This document shows, piece after piece, positions 1 through 7,648 of a stretch of 36,838 nt of DNA. Within the stretch, counting starts at the first letter, position 1; each line of letters begins with the position of its first letter. The notes under the pieces are model-generated. The model was not told the DNA's origin and made no database searches. It was given only the letters and a program-made list of their open reading frames with translations. Location: the NCBI GenBank assembly GCA_900771365.1, contig CAAGNU010000099.1, positions 1-36,838 on the forward strand, given 5' to 3'. Made by a program: the position numbers and the translations under genes. The DNA is from Bacteroidales bacterium (lineage in GTDB: Bacteria; Bacteroidota; Bacteroidia; Bacteroidales; P3).

Positions 1-8
1 CCTGAATT

Positions 9-54
9 AAAGAGAAAACGTCCGTCTTTTTTTTGATTTCGGTGTTTTCTCTTT
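9..54. repeat. Inverted repeat, possible terminator of a gene left of the window
   Basis: AAAGAGAAAAC at 9-19 is exactly complementary to GTTTTCTCTTT at 44-54, with a 24-nt loop, and a T-rich run follows at 57-63. This could end a plus-strand transcript from a gene outside the window. The loop is long, so it may be only a repeat. Confidence 0.4.
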
Positions 55-130
55 ATCTTTTTTAAGAAATTCACACCTCTTTTTCAGCACTTGTTGCATT
101 TGTTACTTGAACTTAAGAAGGTCGGCAAAG

Positions 131-174
131 CTCCGCCGTTCCTTCGCTCTATCTTCGCTCTATCTTCGCTCGGA
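131..174. repeat. 11-nt-period tandem array, locus 1
   Basis: Four consecutive 11-nt units read CTCCGCCGTTC, CTTCGCTCTAT, CTTCGCTCTAT and CTTCGCTCGGA. The core CTYCGC falls at the same place in each unit. Six other intergenic loci in the window show the same period and a related core on one strand or the other. Confidence 0.7.
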
Positions 175-368
175 AAGCGGAAAATGGGCGAAGCTATGGC
201 GGCATTACTATGTGGCTGGGGCGGAGTTGGTTAGGAGATTCAATGAAAAAATGGTGTTTTGCCTGTTTCGTGACCTTGGATTTTAACATTTTCCTTCCAC
301 AGTCATAAAATATCTTAATGACCAAAAGGGCTGGATAAGGTGTGCGGTGATGGCGAGAGTATAATGTC

Positions 369-440
369 GTTCGACTATTCGACTGGCTGTTGTAGGTCGG
401 TGATAGATAGGATGTTGGCAGTCGAATAAGCAGTCGAAAG
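369..440. repeat. CAGTCGAA dispersed repeat, copy A
   Basis: The words TCGACTATTCGACTG (371-385) and CAGTCGAATAAGCAGTCGA (419-437) lie in opposite orientation. The second is identical over 19 nt to 36521-36539 at the other end of the window. It lies in the non-coding 3' flank of ackA. Confidence 0.65.
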
Positions 441-549
441 ACTATTCTATTGGCTTCGATTCAAGGCTATGGAGAGTGTTATGTCTTTAAGAAATGGGGA
501 CTGGAACACCGAAGTATTCCAATCCCCAATGTCTTATTGAAAGAGGTTG

Positions 550-1758
550 TTATTTGACCAGGTTGAAGGTATCGTTTGCGATGACGAACTCTTCATCGGT
601 GGTGACCACCACGGTAGCAACCTTAGAGTCGGGAGTGCTGATGATGCAGTCCTCGCCCATAATCTTGTCGTTGAGTTCCATATCGACTTTGACACCGAGG
701 CACTCGAGGCCGTCGAGGATGGGGTGGCGCATGAACCAGGCGTTCTCGCCGATGCCGCCGGTGAAGAGGAGGAGGTCGCAGCCGCCCATCTCAGCCATGT
801 AGCCGCCGATGTAGCGCTTGACGCGCTGGGCAAACATGTCGAAAGCGTAGGTGCAGCGCTTGTCGCCTGCGTCACGGCCTGCACGGATGTCGCGCATATC
901 CTGTTTGCCGCCGCTGATGCCCACGAGGCCGGACTTCTTGTTGAGCATGGTGCTCACATCCTTCCAGCTCTTGCCGTTTTCGAGGATTTCCTTCTTGATG
1001 ATGAACTCGATGGTGCCGGGATCGACGTCGCCGGGGCGGGAGCCCATGATGAGGCCTTCGAGTGGGGTCATGCCCATGGTGGTGTCGAAGCTCTTGCCCT
1101 GCTTGATGGCGCAGATGGAGGCGCCGCTTCCGAGGTGGCAGGAGATGATGTTGAGCTTGGTCCAGTCTTTGCCGATCATCTTGGCGGCCTTTTCAGCCAC
1201 GAAGCGGTGGCTGGTGCCGTGGAAGCCGTAGCGGCGGACGCCGTACTGCTCGTAGTATTCGTAGGGCAGGCCGTAGAGGTAGCTCTGGGGGGGCAGGGTG
1301 CTGTGGAAGGCGGTGTCGAACACGACGGCCTGGGGCACGCCGGGGAGCACTTCGCGCATGGCGTAGATGCCGGCGAGGTTGCCGGGGGTGTGGAGGGGAG
1401 CGAGGTCGGTGAGGGCCTTGATCTTCTCGATGACCTCATCGGTGACGAGGACGCTGTGGTCGAAGGCTTCGCCGCCGTGGGCGATGCGGTTGCCTACTGC
1501 GCCGATTTCCTTAAAGTCTTTGATGACGCCCATCTTGGGGTCGATGAGGGCGTTGAGGACGATTTTGATACCGGCAGTGTGGTCGGGGATGGGGAGCTGC
1601 TCGTAGTGCTTCTCGCCATGATATTTATGGGTGAACTCGCCCATTTCCAGACCGATACGCTCTAAGAGGCCTTTGGCCATCACTTCGGCATTGTTAGCCA
1701 TGTCAACCAGCTGATATTTGATTGACGAACTTCCGCAATTGAGTACTAAGATTTTCAT
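550..1758 (-). CDS. ackA: Acetate kinase
   Basis: Acetate kinase makes ATP and acetate from acetyl phosphate and ADP in fermentative acetate production; it is cytoplasmic. The protein has 402 residues, the usual length, and opens with the family signature LNCGSSSIKYQL at residues 5-16, part of the ASKHA nucleotide-binding fold. Further conserved blocks are RIAHGGE, FDTAFHSTLP, RYGFHGTSH, HLGSGASICA and FTGGIGENA. The ATG at 1756-1758 directly precedes the signature, and a Bacteroidota promoter sits about 65 nt upstream. In many bacteria ackA is beside pta; here the 549 bases downstream are non-coding, so ackA looks like a single-gene unit, though pta may lie beyond the window edge. Identification is secure. 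Confidence 0.98.
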   Translation of the reverse strand: MKILVLNCGSSSIKYQLVDMANNAEVMAKGLLERIGLEMGEFTHKYHGEKHYEQLPIPDHTAGIKIVLNALIDPKMGVIKDFKEIGAVGNRIAHGGEAFDHSVLVTDEVIEKIKALTDLAPLHTPGNLAGIYAMREVLPGVPQAVVFDTAFHSTLPPQSYLYGLPYEYYEQYGVRRYGFHGTSHRFVAEKAAKMIGKDWTKLNIISCHLGSGASICAIKQGKSFDTTMGMTPLEGLIMGSRPGDVDPGTIEFIIKKEILENGKSWKDVSTMLNKKSGLVGISGGKQDMRDIRAGRDAGDKRCTYAFDMFAQRVKRYIGGYMAEMGGCDLLLFTGGIGENAWFMRHPILDGLECLGVKVDMELNDKIMGEDCIISTPDSKVATVVVTTDEEFVIANDTFNLVK

Positions 1759-1822
1759 TTTAGTGTCGTAAGTATTTAATTATTATTAATTTCCGTTAAT
1801 ATGAAGCGTAAACTTCAGTTTT

Positions 1823-1852
1823 CAAAGTTACGAAAAAAACTTCAAACACAAA
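1823..1852 (-). promoter_or_regulatory. Promoter of ackA
   Basis: On the minus strand TTTG (1849-1852), an 18-nt spacer and TAACTTTG (1823-1830) match the Bacteroidota primary sigma consensus TTTG-N(about 19)-TAnnTTTG. The start codon is about 65 nt downstream. Confidence 0.65.
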
Positions 1853-2212
1853 AGTTAAATCTTTATCTTGCCTTGTAACACATTGATGTACAGTATAATA
1901 TTTTTTAATTTCATTCTATGCTGCCTTTATCTATGTTTTGTTCTATATAATGGCCGATATAGGTGATGATATGTTTCTGAAAAAACGACAGGGCTATACT
2001 CGATAGCGCATAGATGTGTTGAAAATGCAATAAACTATACTTCAGCTAGTATGATGTTAATTATCTTTCCGATATTTGTTTTGTTGCTCCAAGACCGACT
2101 GAGTAGGCTAGCCAGATGAAGAGGCGTGTCAGGCAGATAAGGTTGGGGGGCGGATTGAGCGGGCTTATTTTGTGAGGTGTGGTTTCCCTGGACATGGCTA
2201 TGCAGTTCGAAT

Positions 2213-2245
2213 GCTGAGCGGACAATGAGCGAGTGTAGAGCGAAG
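2213..2245. repeat. 11-nt-period tandem array, locus 2
   Basis: The pentamer GAGCG occurs at 2216, 2227 and 2238, exactly 11 nt apart. The units are GCTGAGCGGAC, AATGAGCGAGT and GTAGAGCGAAG. Only the core is conserved, so the call rests on the phasing and on similar arrays elsewhere in the window. Confidence 0.55.
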
Positions 2246-2306
2246 CTTGGACGGGGGCTGATGAGTAGGAATTTTGGGGAGGGGGTAGGCGTTTTTGATA
2301 AAATCG

Positions 2307-2336
2307 TTTCTATTTCAAAAAAAAGTTGTATATTTG
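2307..2336 (+). promoter_or_regulatory. Promoter of cysS
   Basis: TATATTTG at 2329-2336 matches the Bacteroidota -7 element. A weak -33 element (TTTC, 2307-2310) stands 18 nt upstream, and an A-tract lies between the two. The chosen cysS start codon is 26 nt after the -7 element. Confidence 0.6.
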
Positions 2337-2361
2337 CAAATTATTATTGATATCATTAATT

Positions 2362-3825
2362 ATGCAACAACTATTGATTTACAATACTCTTTCGCGTCAG
2401 AAAGAACTATTCAAGCCCCTCACACCCGACCATGTGGGCATGTATGTGTGCGGTCCTACCGTCTATGGCGACGGCCATCTGGGTCATGCCCGTCCGGCTA
2501 TCACGTTCGATGTGGTTTACCGTTATCTCCAGCATCTCGGCTACAAGGTGCGCTATGTCCGCAACATCACGGACGTGGGACACTTGGAGCATGATGCCGA
2601 CGAAGGCGAGGACAAGATTGCCAAGAAGGCACGTCTTGAGCAGTTGGAACCCATGGAGGTGGCACAGTACTACACCAACCGCTACCATGCTGCCATGGAT
2701 GCCCTCAATGTGCTGCGTCCCAGCATCGAGCCTCATGCCTCGGGCCATATCATGGAGCAGATAGAGCTGGTGCAGAAGATTTTGGACGCAGGCTATGCCT
2801 ACGTGAGCAACGGAAGCGTCTATTTCGACGTGCGCAAGTATCAGGAAGACACTCATAAGTACGGCATCCTCAGCGGCCGTGTGATAGATGAGATGCTCTC
2901 TACCACGCGCGAGCTCGACGGCCAGGAAGAGAAGCACTTCACGGGCGACTTCGCCCTCTGGAAGAAGGCGGCACCTGAGCACATCATGCGCTGGAACTCG
3001 CCTTGGAGCGTGGGCTTCCCTGGCTGGCACACGGAGTGCACGGCTATGGGCACCAAGTATTTGGGCGAGACTTTCGACATTCATGGTGGCGGCATGGACC
3101 TTATGTTCCCGCATCACGAGAGCGAGATAGCCCAGCAGACGGCAGTCTGCGGCCACGGCCCGTGCAAGTACTGGATGCACAACAATATGATTACCATCAA
3201 TGGACAGAAGATGGGCAAGTCCTTGGGCAACTTCATCACCCTCGACGAGTTCTTCACGGGCAGCCACGAGCTCCTGCAGCAGGCCTACTCGCCCATGACC
3301 ATCCGCTTCTTCATCCTTCAGGCTCATTACCGCAGCACGGTGGATTTCAGCAACGAAGCCCTCGTGGCTGCCGAAAAGGGCTACAGCCGCCTCATGCAGG
3401 CCTACAAGACCCTTCAGCGCCTCCAGCCTTCGAAGAGCAGTAGTATCGATGTGAGCGAGTATCGCCAGAAGTGCTACGATGCGATGAACGACGACCTTAA
3501 CACGCCTATCGTTATCAGCATCCTCTTCGATATGGCCAAGGCTATCAACACTGTGAACGACAAGAAGGCCACCCTCACCCAGGCTGATATCGATGAGCTC
3601 AAGGAGGTAATGGAGACCTTCGTCTTCAACATTATGGGTCTGCGGGATGAGGCCGCAAGCGATAACACCGCCCTCATCGACGGCTTGATGCAGATGATTC
3701 TCGACATCCGTGCCACGGCTAAGGCCAATAAGGACTGGGCTACGAGCGATAAGATTCGCGACAGCCTGGGCGCCTTGGGCGTGACCGTGAAGGACGGCAA
3801 AGATGGCGCTACCTACGAGTATTAG
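2362..3825 (+). CDS. cysS: Cysteinyl-tRNA synthetase
   Basis: This class I synthetase charges tRNA-Cys with cysteine in the cytoplasm. Counting from the ATG at 2362 the protein has 487 residues. Zinc ligand Cys30 lies in VCGPTVYGDG, the HIGH-type signature is HLGH (39-42), further zinc ligands fall around GWHTEC (Cys226) and HHE (251-253), and the KMSKS loop is KMGKS (283-287). The open frame extends 12 codons upstream, but that start would overlap the -7 promoter element, and family members begin a few residues before IYNTLSRQ, so 2362 is preferred. A GC-rich hairpin follows the stop codon. Confidence 0.98.
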   Translation: MQQLLIYNTLSRQKELFKPLTPDHVGMYVCGPTVYGDGHLGHARPAITFDVVYRYLQHLGYKVRYVRNITDVGHLEHDADEGEDKIAKKARLEQLEPMEVAQYYTNRYHAAMDALNVLRPSIEPHASGHIMEQIELVQKILDAGYAYVSNGSVYFDVRKYQEDTHKYGILSGRVIDEMLSTTRELDGQEEKHFTGDFALWKKAAPEHIMRWNSPWSVGFPGWHTECTAMGTKYLGETFDIHGGGMDLMFPHHESEIAQQTAVCGHGPCKYWMHNNMITINGQKMGKSLGNFITLDEFFTGSHELLQQAYSPMTIRFFILQAHYRSTVDFSNEALVAAEKGYSRLMQAYKTLQRLQPSKSSSIDVSEYRQKCYDAMNDDLNTPIVISILFDMAKAINTVNDKKATLTQADIDELKEVMETFVFNIMGLRDEAASDNTALIDGLMQMILDIRATAKANKDWATSDKIRDSLGALGVTVKDGKDGATYEY

Positions 3826-3836
3826 GAATAGTCAAA

Positions 3837-3859
3837 GGGGGCGATTTCAAACCGCCCCC
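3837..3859 (+). terminator. Hairpin after cysS
   Basis: GGGGGCG at 3837-3843 pairs perfectly with CGCCCCC at 3853-3859 around a 9-nt loop, 11 nt after the cysS stop. No T-run follows, so it may be a terminator, a processing site or an RNA stabiliser. Confidence 0.5.
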
Positions 3860-3916
3860 GTTGAAACCTCACTTTATGGTTCCTTTAGAGAGATTTTTAC
3901 ACAACCAGATAGTTCA

Positions 3917-4300
3917 ATGAACTCTTGGATGAACATATTGCTAGTATTTCTCGGAGGCGGATGCGGAAGCGTGGGCCGCTGGGGTATCTCGCTGTGGCTG
4001 AAACGCTATGCAGCAACTCTTTGGGGACTTCCTGTGCACACACTTTGTGCCAACATGCTGGGATGCTTCATCATAGGACTGCTCACAGGCTGGCTGAGCC
4101 GCAATAGTCATGCCGACCTCTCGCTCCTTCTCGTGACGGGTTTCTGCGGGGGCTTCACCACCTTTAGCACCTTCTCGCTCGAATCTTTCGAGATGCTGCG
4201 GTCGGGGCAGACGGGGCTGGCTCTTGTCTATGTGGCCCTCTCGCTTGTGATATGCGTGGGTGCCGTGGCAGGAGGGGTGGCCGTGATGAATTGTAAGTGA
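3917..4300 (+). CDS. crcB: Fluoride exporter, Fluc/CrcB family
   Basis: Fluc proteins form small dimeric fluoride channels in the inner membrane that let toxic fluoride leave the cell. The 127-residue product has the family's usual size and four hydrophobic segments. It shows the family hallmarks: GGGCGSVGRW near the N terminus, the conserved Asn in CANMLGCFIIG, and the pore motif GFCGGFTTFSTFS in the third helix. The open frame could start at 3803, inside cysS, but the ATG at 3917 gives the normal N terminus. No fluoride riboswitch is visible in the 90 bases upstream. Many bacteria carry two crcB copies; only this one is seen here. A NUDIX gene follows 57 nt downstream on the same strand. 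Confidence 0.92.
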   Translation: MNSWMNILLVFLGGGCGSVGRWGISLWLKRYAATLWGLPVHTLCANMLGCFIIGLLTGWLSRNSHADLSLLLVTGFCGGFTTFSTFSLESFEMLRSGQTGLALVYVALSLVICVGAVAGGVAVMNCK

Positions 4301-4357
4301 TGAGTGGGCTATGGCACTTAGGGAAATGGAGAAGTTGGACTTGCAAAACAATATATA

Positions 4358-4789
4358 ATGTATACATATATTTTTCCTCGACCTGCAGTAACGGCCGATT
4401 GTGTGATTGTGAGCGAGGATGCTCAGGGTTGCCGCAGGCTTTTGCTTGTGCAGCGCGGCAACGAGCCTTTCAAAGGCTGCTGGGCTTTGCCAGGCGGCTT
4501 TATGGAAATGGACGAGACCTTGGAGGAATGTGCTCGCCGCGAGCTGAAAGAGGAGACGGGACTGGAGACGGCAGCACGTTTCGAGGAGCTGAAGAGCTTC
4601 AGCACTTTGGACCGCGACCCCCGTGGCCGCACCATCACCGTGGCTTTTCTCGCTGTGGTGCCTATGGCCGAGGTGAAGGGTAACGATGATGCTGCCGAAG
4701 CATGTTGGTTCTCTTTCGATGAGCTGCCTCAGCTGGCTTTCGACCACGATGAGATTGTCGCCCTCGCCCGCCAAAGGCTTGCTATTTGA
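4358..4789 (+). CDS. NUDIX hydrolase
   Basis: NUDIX enzymes cleave nucleoside diphosphates linked to another moiety. The 143-residue protein carries a complete NUDIX box, G-x5-E-x7-REL-x-EE-x-GL, at residues 47-69 with all metal-binding glutamates present. The upstream ALPGGF and the overall layout resemble ADP-ribose pyrophosphatase and MutT-like housecleaning enzymes, but the substrate cannot be told from sequence. It is probably cytoplasmic, with no signal peptide. It lies close behind crcB and may share its transcript; I know of no functional link between the two. Confidence 0.9.
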   Translation: MYTYIFPRPAVTADCVIVSEDAQGCRRLLLVQRGNEPFKGCWALPGGFMEMDETLEECARRELKEETGLETAARFEELKSFSTLDRDPRGRTITVAFLAVVPMAEVKGNDDAAEACWFSFDELPQLAFDHDEIVALARQRLAI

Positions 4790-4890
4790 AGTGATTTATG
4801 GGATGCAGGACGGAGCAGGGACGTATTTATTTCTACAATATATAGCATCTGTCTACAATAAAAGAAATATAATGTCGTTATACTTTCACT

Positions 4891-6519
4891 ATGACGGAAA
4901 AGAAACGCAAAACTACATATTCTATCGGCATCGTACTCTTGGGTATGCTGCTAGGACTTTTAGTGGGAGTGATGTTCGGTGAACGGCTGAATCGTGTGAA
5001 GTCTCCGCAGGTATCGGCAACAAACACCTCCTCACTGATAAGCCAGGTTCTGGCTCTTGTGGATAGAGCATACGTTGATAAGGTCGACTACGATTCTGTC
5101 TCAGGGGTGATGATTAATGCCATGCTTTCCTCCCTCGACCCCTACAGCGGCTATATGTCGGCCAAAGAGACGAAGTCGAACGGTGAGATGATGGAAGGCC
5201 ATTTCGAGGGTGTCGGCATCCTGCTGCACCAACATGGCGATACAGTTTTCGCATCCTCTATCACGCCGCACAGCCCTGCATCCAAGGCCGGAGTGCTGCC
5301 GGGCGACCGTATTTTGAAGGTTGATACCACATGGGTCTCTGGGCGTGGTTTCTGCAAGGATATGTCCAACGTGGTGAACCTTATTCGCGGCCCCCGCTAC
5401 AGTACGGTAACGTTGGGCATACAGCGAGGAAATACCAAGAAAATACAGTATATCAAACTTCAGCGCGATGTGATTCCGCAGAAGTCTGTCTCCGTGGCCA
5501 CGATGTTGGATAAGACCACGGGCTATATCTATATCGCCCATTTCTCTGGCACCACGGCTACAGAGTTCCATTCCGCGCTGCTTCAGCTCAACAAAGAGGG
5601 CATGAAGCACCTTGTGCTGGACCTTCGAGGCAATCCCGGCGGCTCTTTGGAGACAGCCATCCGAGTGGCAGATGAGATGCTGCCTAAGGGCGACCTCATT
5701 GTCTATACTGAGGGACAGCACTATCAGCGTGAGCGTGTCAAGGCCACGTCGGGCGGTCTCTTCGAAGAAGGTCAGCTCACAGTGCTGATGAATGCGTTCT
5801 CGGCAAGTGGCAGCGAGGTCGTCGCAGGTGCTTTGCAGGACAATGATCGTGCAACTATCGTGGGCCACCGCAGTTTCGGAAAGGGCTTGGTACAGCGTCA
5901 GTTTGATATGTCTGACGGCTCATCGCTCCGTCTTACTGTGGCACGATATTATTCTCCCTCAGGACGTTGCATACAGCGCCCTTACGATAAGGGAAGTGAT
6001 GAATACTATATGGACTTCCTCAACAGCGTGACGCAGGATTATGAATTGGCCGACTCTGTGATGAAGGCTGTATACGATACCACGCAGCTTTTCTACACCA
6101 AGAAAGGCCGCAAAGTTTACGGGGGTGGCGGCATTCAGCCCGACGTGGTGCTTCCGTACATGAAAGACTCAAATCTGGTGTATTACAACAGTCTTATCAA
6201 CAAGCAGATTTTCGATGCGTTGGTGATGGATGAGCTATCCGCTCATTATGCCGACATGATAAAGCGTTATCCCACAGCCGAGGTCTTTTTGAAAGAGTAC
6301 AAGGTGGATGATGCAACTTTGCAGCGCATCATCGCTCGCGGCGAAAAGGCTGGAATCAAGCGTAACGATGCGTGCCTGAAGCGTTATGGCCAAGAAATTC
6401 TCAGTCGCTACAAGGCCTCGCTGGCTATGTCGCTTTATGATGACGATGTCTACTACAGCATCATGCTGCCATACGATTGGGAATTGCAGAAGGCCCTGAA
6501 AACGAATTATAAATTATAG
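4891..6519 (+). CDS. S41 family C-terminal processing peptidase
   Basis: A periplasmic, membrane-anchored serine protease of the CtpA/Prc type that trims or degrades envelope proteins from their C termini. The 542-residue protein has a cytoplasmic lysine/arginine-rich start, one membrane anchor (about residues 10-30), a PDZ domain (about 95-185) and the S41 catalytic core. The Ser-Lys dyad is predicted as Ser306 in the SASGSE segment and Lys331 in FGKG, 25 residues apart as is usual. A C-terminal extension of about 120 residues follows the conserved VYGGGGIQPDV segment, as in other Bacteroidota members. The TlpA-like gene starts 29 nt after its stop, so the two are probably cotranscribed. Substrate unknown. 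Confidence 0.95.
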   Translation: MTEKKRKTTYSIGIVLLGMLLGLLVGVMFGERLNRVKSPQVSATNTSSLISQVLALVDRAYVDKVDYDSVSGVMINAMLSSLDPYSGYMSAKETKSNGEMMEGHFEGVGILLHQHGDTVFASSITPHSPASKAGVLPGDRILKVDTTWVSGRGFCKDMSNVVNLIRGPRYSTVTLGIQRGNTKKIQYIKLQRDVIPQKSVSVATMLDKTTGYIYIAHFSGTTATEFHSALLQLNKEGMKHLVLDLRGNPGGSLETAIRVADEMLPKGDLIVYTEGQHYQRERVKATSGGLFEEGQLTVLMNAFSASGSEVVAGALQDNDRATIVGHRSFGKGLVQRQFDMSDGSSLRLTVARYYSPSGRCIQRPYDKGSDEYYMDFLNSVTQDYELADSVMKAVYDTTQLFYTKKGRKVYGGGGIQPDVVLPYMKDSNLVYYNSLINKQIFDALVMDELSAHYADMIKRYPTAEVFLKEYKVDDATLQRIIARGEKAGIKRNDACLKRYGQEILSRYKASLAMSLYDDDVYYSIMLPYDWELQKALKTNYKL

Positions 6520-6548
6520 TATAGCATAAATAATAAATAGGTATCAAA

Positions 6549-7586
6549 ATGAGACGTTGTTCATTTATAATCTTTGCCCTGTTGCTCACCTTAGCCATGA
6601 ATGCCACGGCACAGAAAGCCACCATGGGCGGCACAATTTCGGGTTTGCCCGAAGGTGCTCACGTTATCTTTTGTCAAATAGAGGGCAGTCAGATTCGTCC
6701 GCTCGACACGCTGAATTTGGACCGTAACGGTGAGTTCAAACTGAGCGTTAATCCTATTGAGCCGACAATTTATATGCTTCGTACCGACAGCCAGGATGGC
6801 GGCATAAGCTATGTGATGCTTGCTCCCAAGGAGAAGGTCACGGCCGACTTTGTCTATCTGGATGAGCAGAAGACTTTCAAGATTACTTCGTGCAAAGGTT
6901 CCCACAATGTTGACCTCTATCGTCAATTCAACGACCTGATTTTAGGTGCTGTGAACCAGACGATGCAGGCTATGCTGCCCTATCAGCTGGAAAAACTTCT
7001 GAGCGACAACAAGGAGGTGCTGATGAGTGCTTTCCTTGTTACCATTTTTGAGCAGGATTTTGACAATCATGCACAGCTTTTTGTAGAAATTCGCGACGCT
7101 TTGCAGCAGACTTATCCCAATCACGTCTTGGTGAAGCAGCTTCAGGACCGCCTTCGCAACGTAGTGGTTGCCGGCATGGATGCTCCCGAGATTGCCATGA
7201 AGGACCCCGACGGTAACGTGCGCAAGCTCTCCGACCTTCGTGGCAATGTGGTGTTGCTCGATTTCTGGGCCTCGTGGTGCGGTCCCTGTCGTCGAGAGAA
7301 CCCCAATGTGGTGAAGCTCTATCAGCGTTTCCACGACAAGGGATTCGAAATCTTCAGCGTCTCACTTGACAACACCCGCGATGCTTGGGTCAAGGCTATT
7401 CAGGCTGACGGCCTCGTGTGGCCTAACCATGTGAGTGACCTCCATGGCTGGACCTCCTCAGGAGGAAAGACCTACGGTGTCTCCTCGGTGCCCAATACTG
7501 TCCTGATTGACCGTGATGGCAAAATCATCGCTCGTAACCTTCGTGGTGCCGAGCTTGAGAAGAAATTAGAAGAAATATTCAAATAA
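6549..7586 (+). CDS. TlpA-like thioredoxin with N-terminal DUF4369-type domain
   Basis: A secreted thiol-disulfide protein. The 345-residue product starts with a signal peptide (about residues 1-21, ending NATAQ). A beta-rich domain of the DUF4369 type follows (about 25-115), then a helical linker, then an AhpC/TSA-Redoxin domain from about residue 208 with the active-site motif WCGPC (Cys244, Cys247). Proteins of this layout are numerous in Bacteroidota and are thought to reduce or oxidise periplasmic protein thiols; the partner is not known here. There is no lipobox cysteine at the cleavage site, so it is probably soluble in the periplasm. It follows the S41 protease by 29 nt, suggesting a shared envelope role. 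Confidence 0.93.
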   Translation: MRRCSFIIFALLLTLAMNATAQKATMGGTISGLPEGAHVIFCQIEGSQIRPLDTLNLDRNGEFKLSVNPIEPTIYMLRTDSQDGGISYVMLAPKEKVTADFVYLDEQKTFKITSCKGSHNVDLYRQFNDLILGAVNQTMQAMLPYQLEKLLSDNKEVLMSAFLVTIFEQDFDNHAQLFVEIRDALQQTYPNHVLVKQLQDRLRNVVVAGMDAPEIAMKDPDGNVRKLSDLRGNVVLLDFWASWCGPCRRENPNVVKLYQRFHDKGFEIFSVSLDNTRDAWVKAIQADGLVWPNHVSDLHGWTSSGGKTYGVSSVPNTVLIDRDGKIIARNLRGAELEKKLEEIFK

Positions 7587-7648
7587 GTCTGTGAAGAGTG
7601 AACGATAGAGAGTGAGAGAATCACAGATAATAACAAAATCAAAGTACT

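Larger units (their letters stand above)
1..549. other. Intergenic region at left edge, repeat-rich
   Basis: I see no credible gene here. The stretch holds a perfect 11-bp inverted repeat at 9-19/44-54, an 11-nt-period tandem array at 131-174, and CAGTCGAA repeat words at 369-440. It is the 3' flank of the acetate kinase gene. No phosphotransacetylase gene is visible next to acetate kinase. Confidence 0.7.
1759..2361. other. Divergent intergenic region between ackA and cysS
   Basis: The two genes diverge from this 603-base gap. It carries the ackA promoter at its left end, the cysS promoter at its right end and an 11-nt-period GAGCG array at 2213-2245. I see no convincing ORF or structured RNA in the rest. 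Confidence 0.7.

Noticed and set aside
547..1665. 372-codon plus-strand open frame opposite ackA
   Set aside because: A shadow of a GC-rich coding region; its composition (Ala, Val, Gly, Glu, Asp and His repeats) is not protein-like and ackA is certain.
3826..3916. Possible fluoride riboswitch before crcB
   Set aside because: The stretch has only a simple GC hairpin; the conserved GGNGAUGG-type start and pseudoknot layout are not seen.
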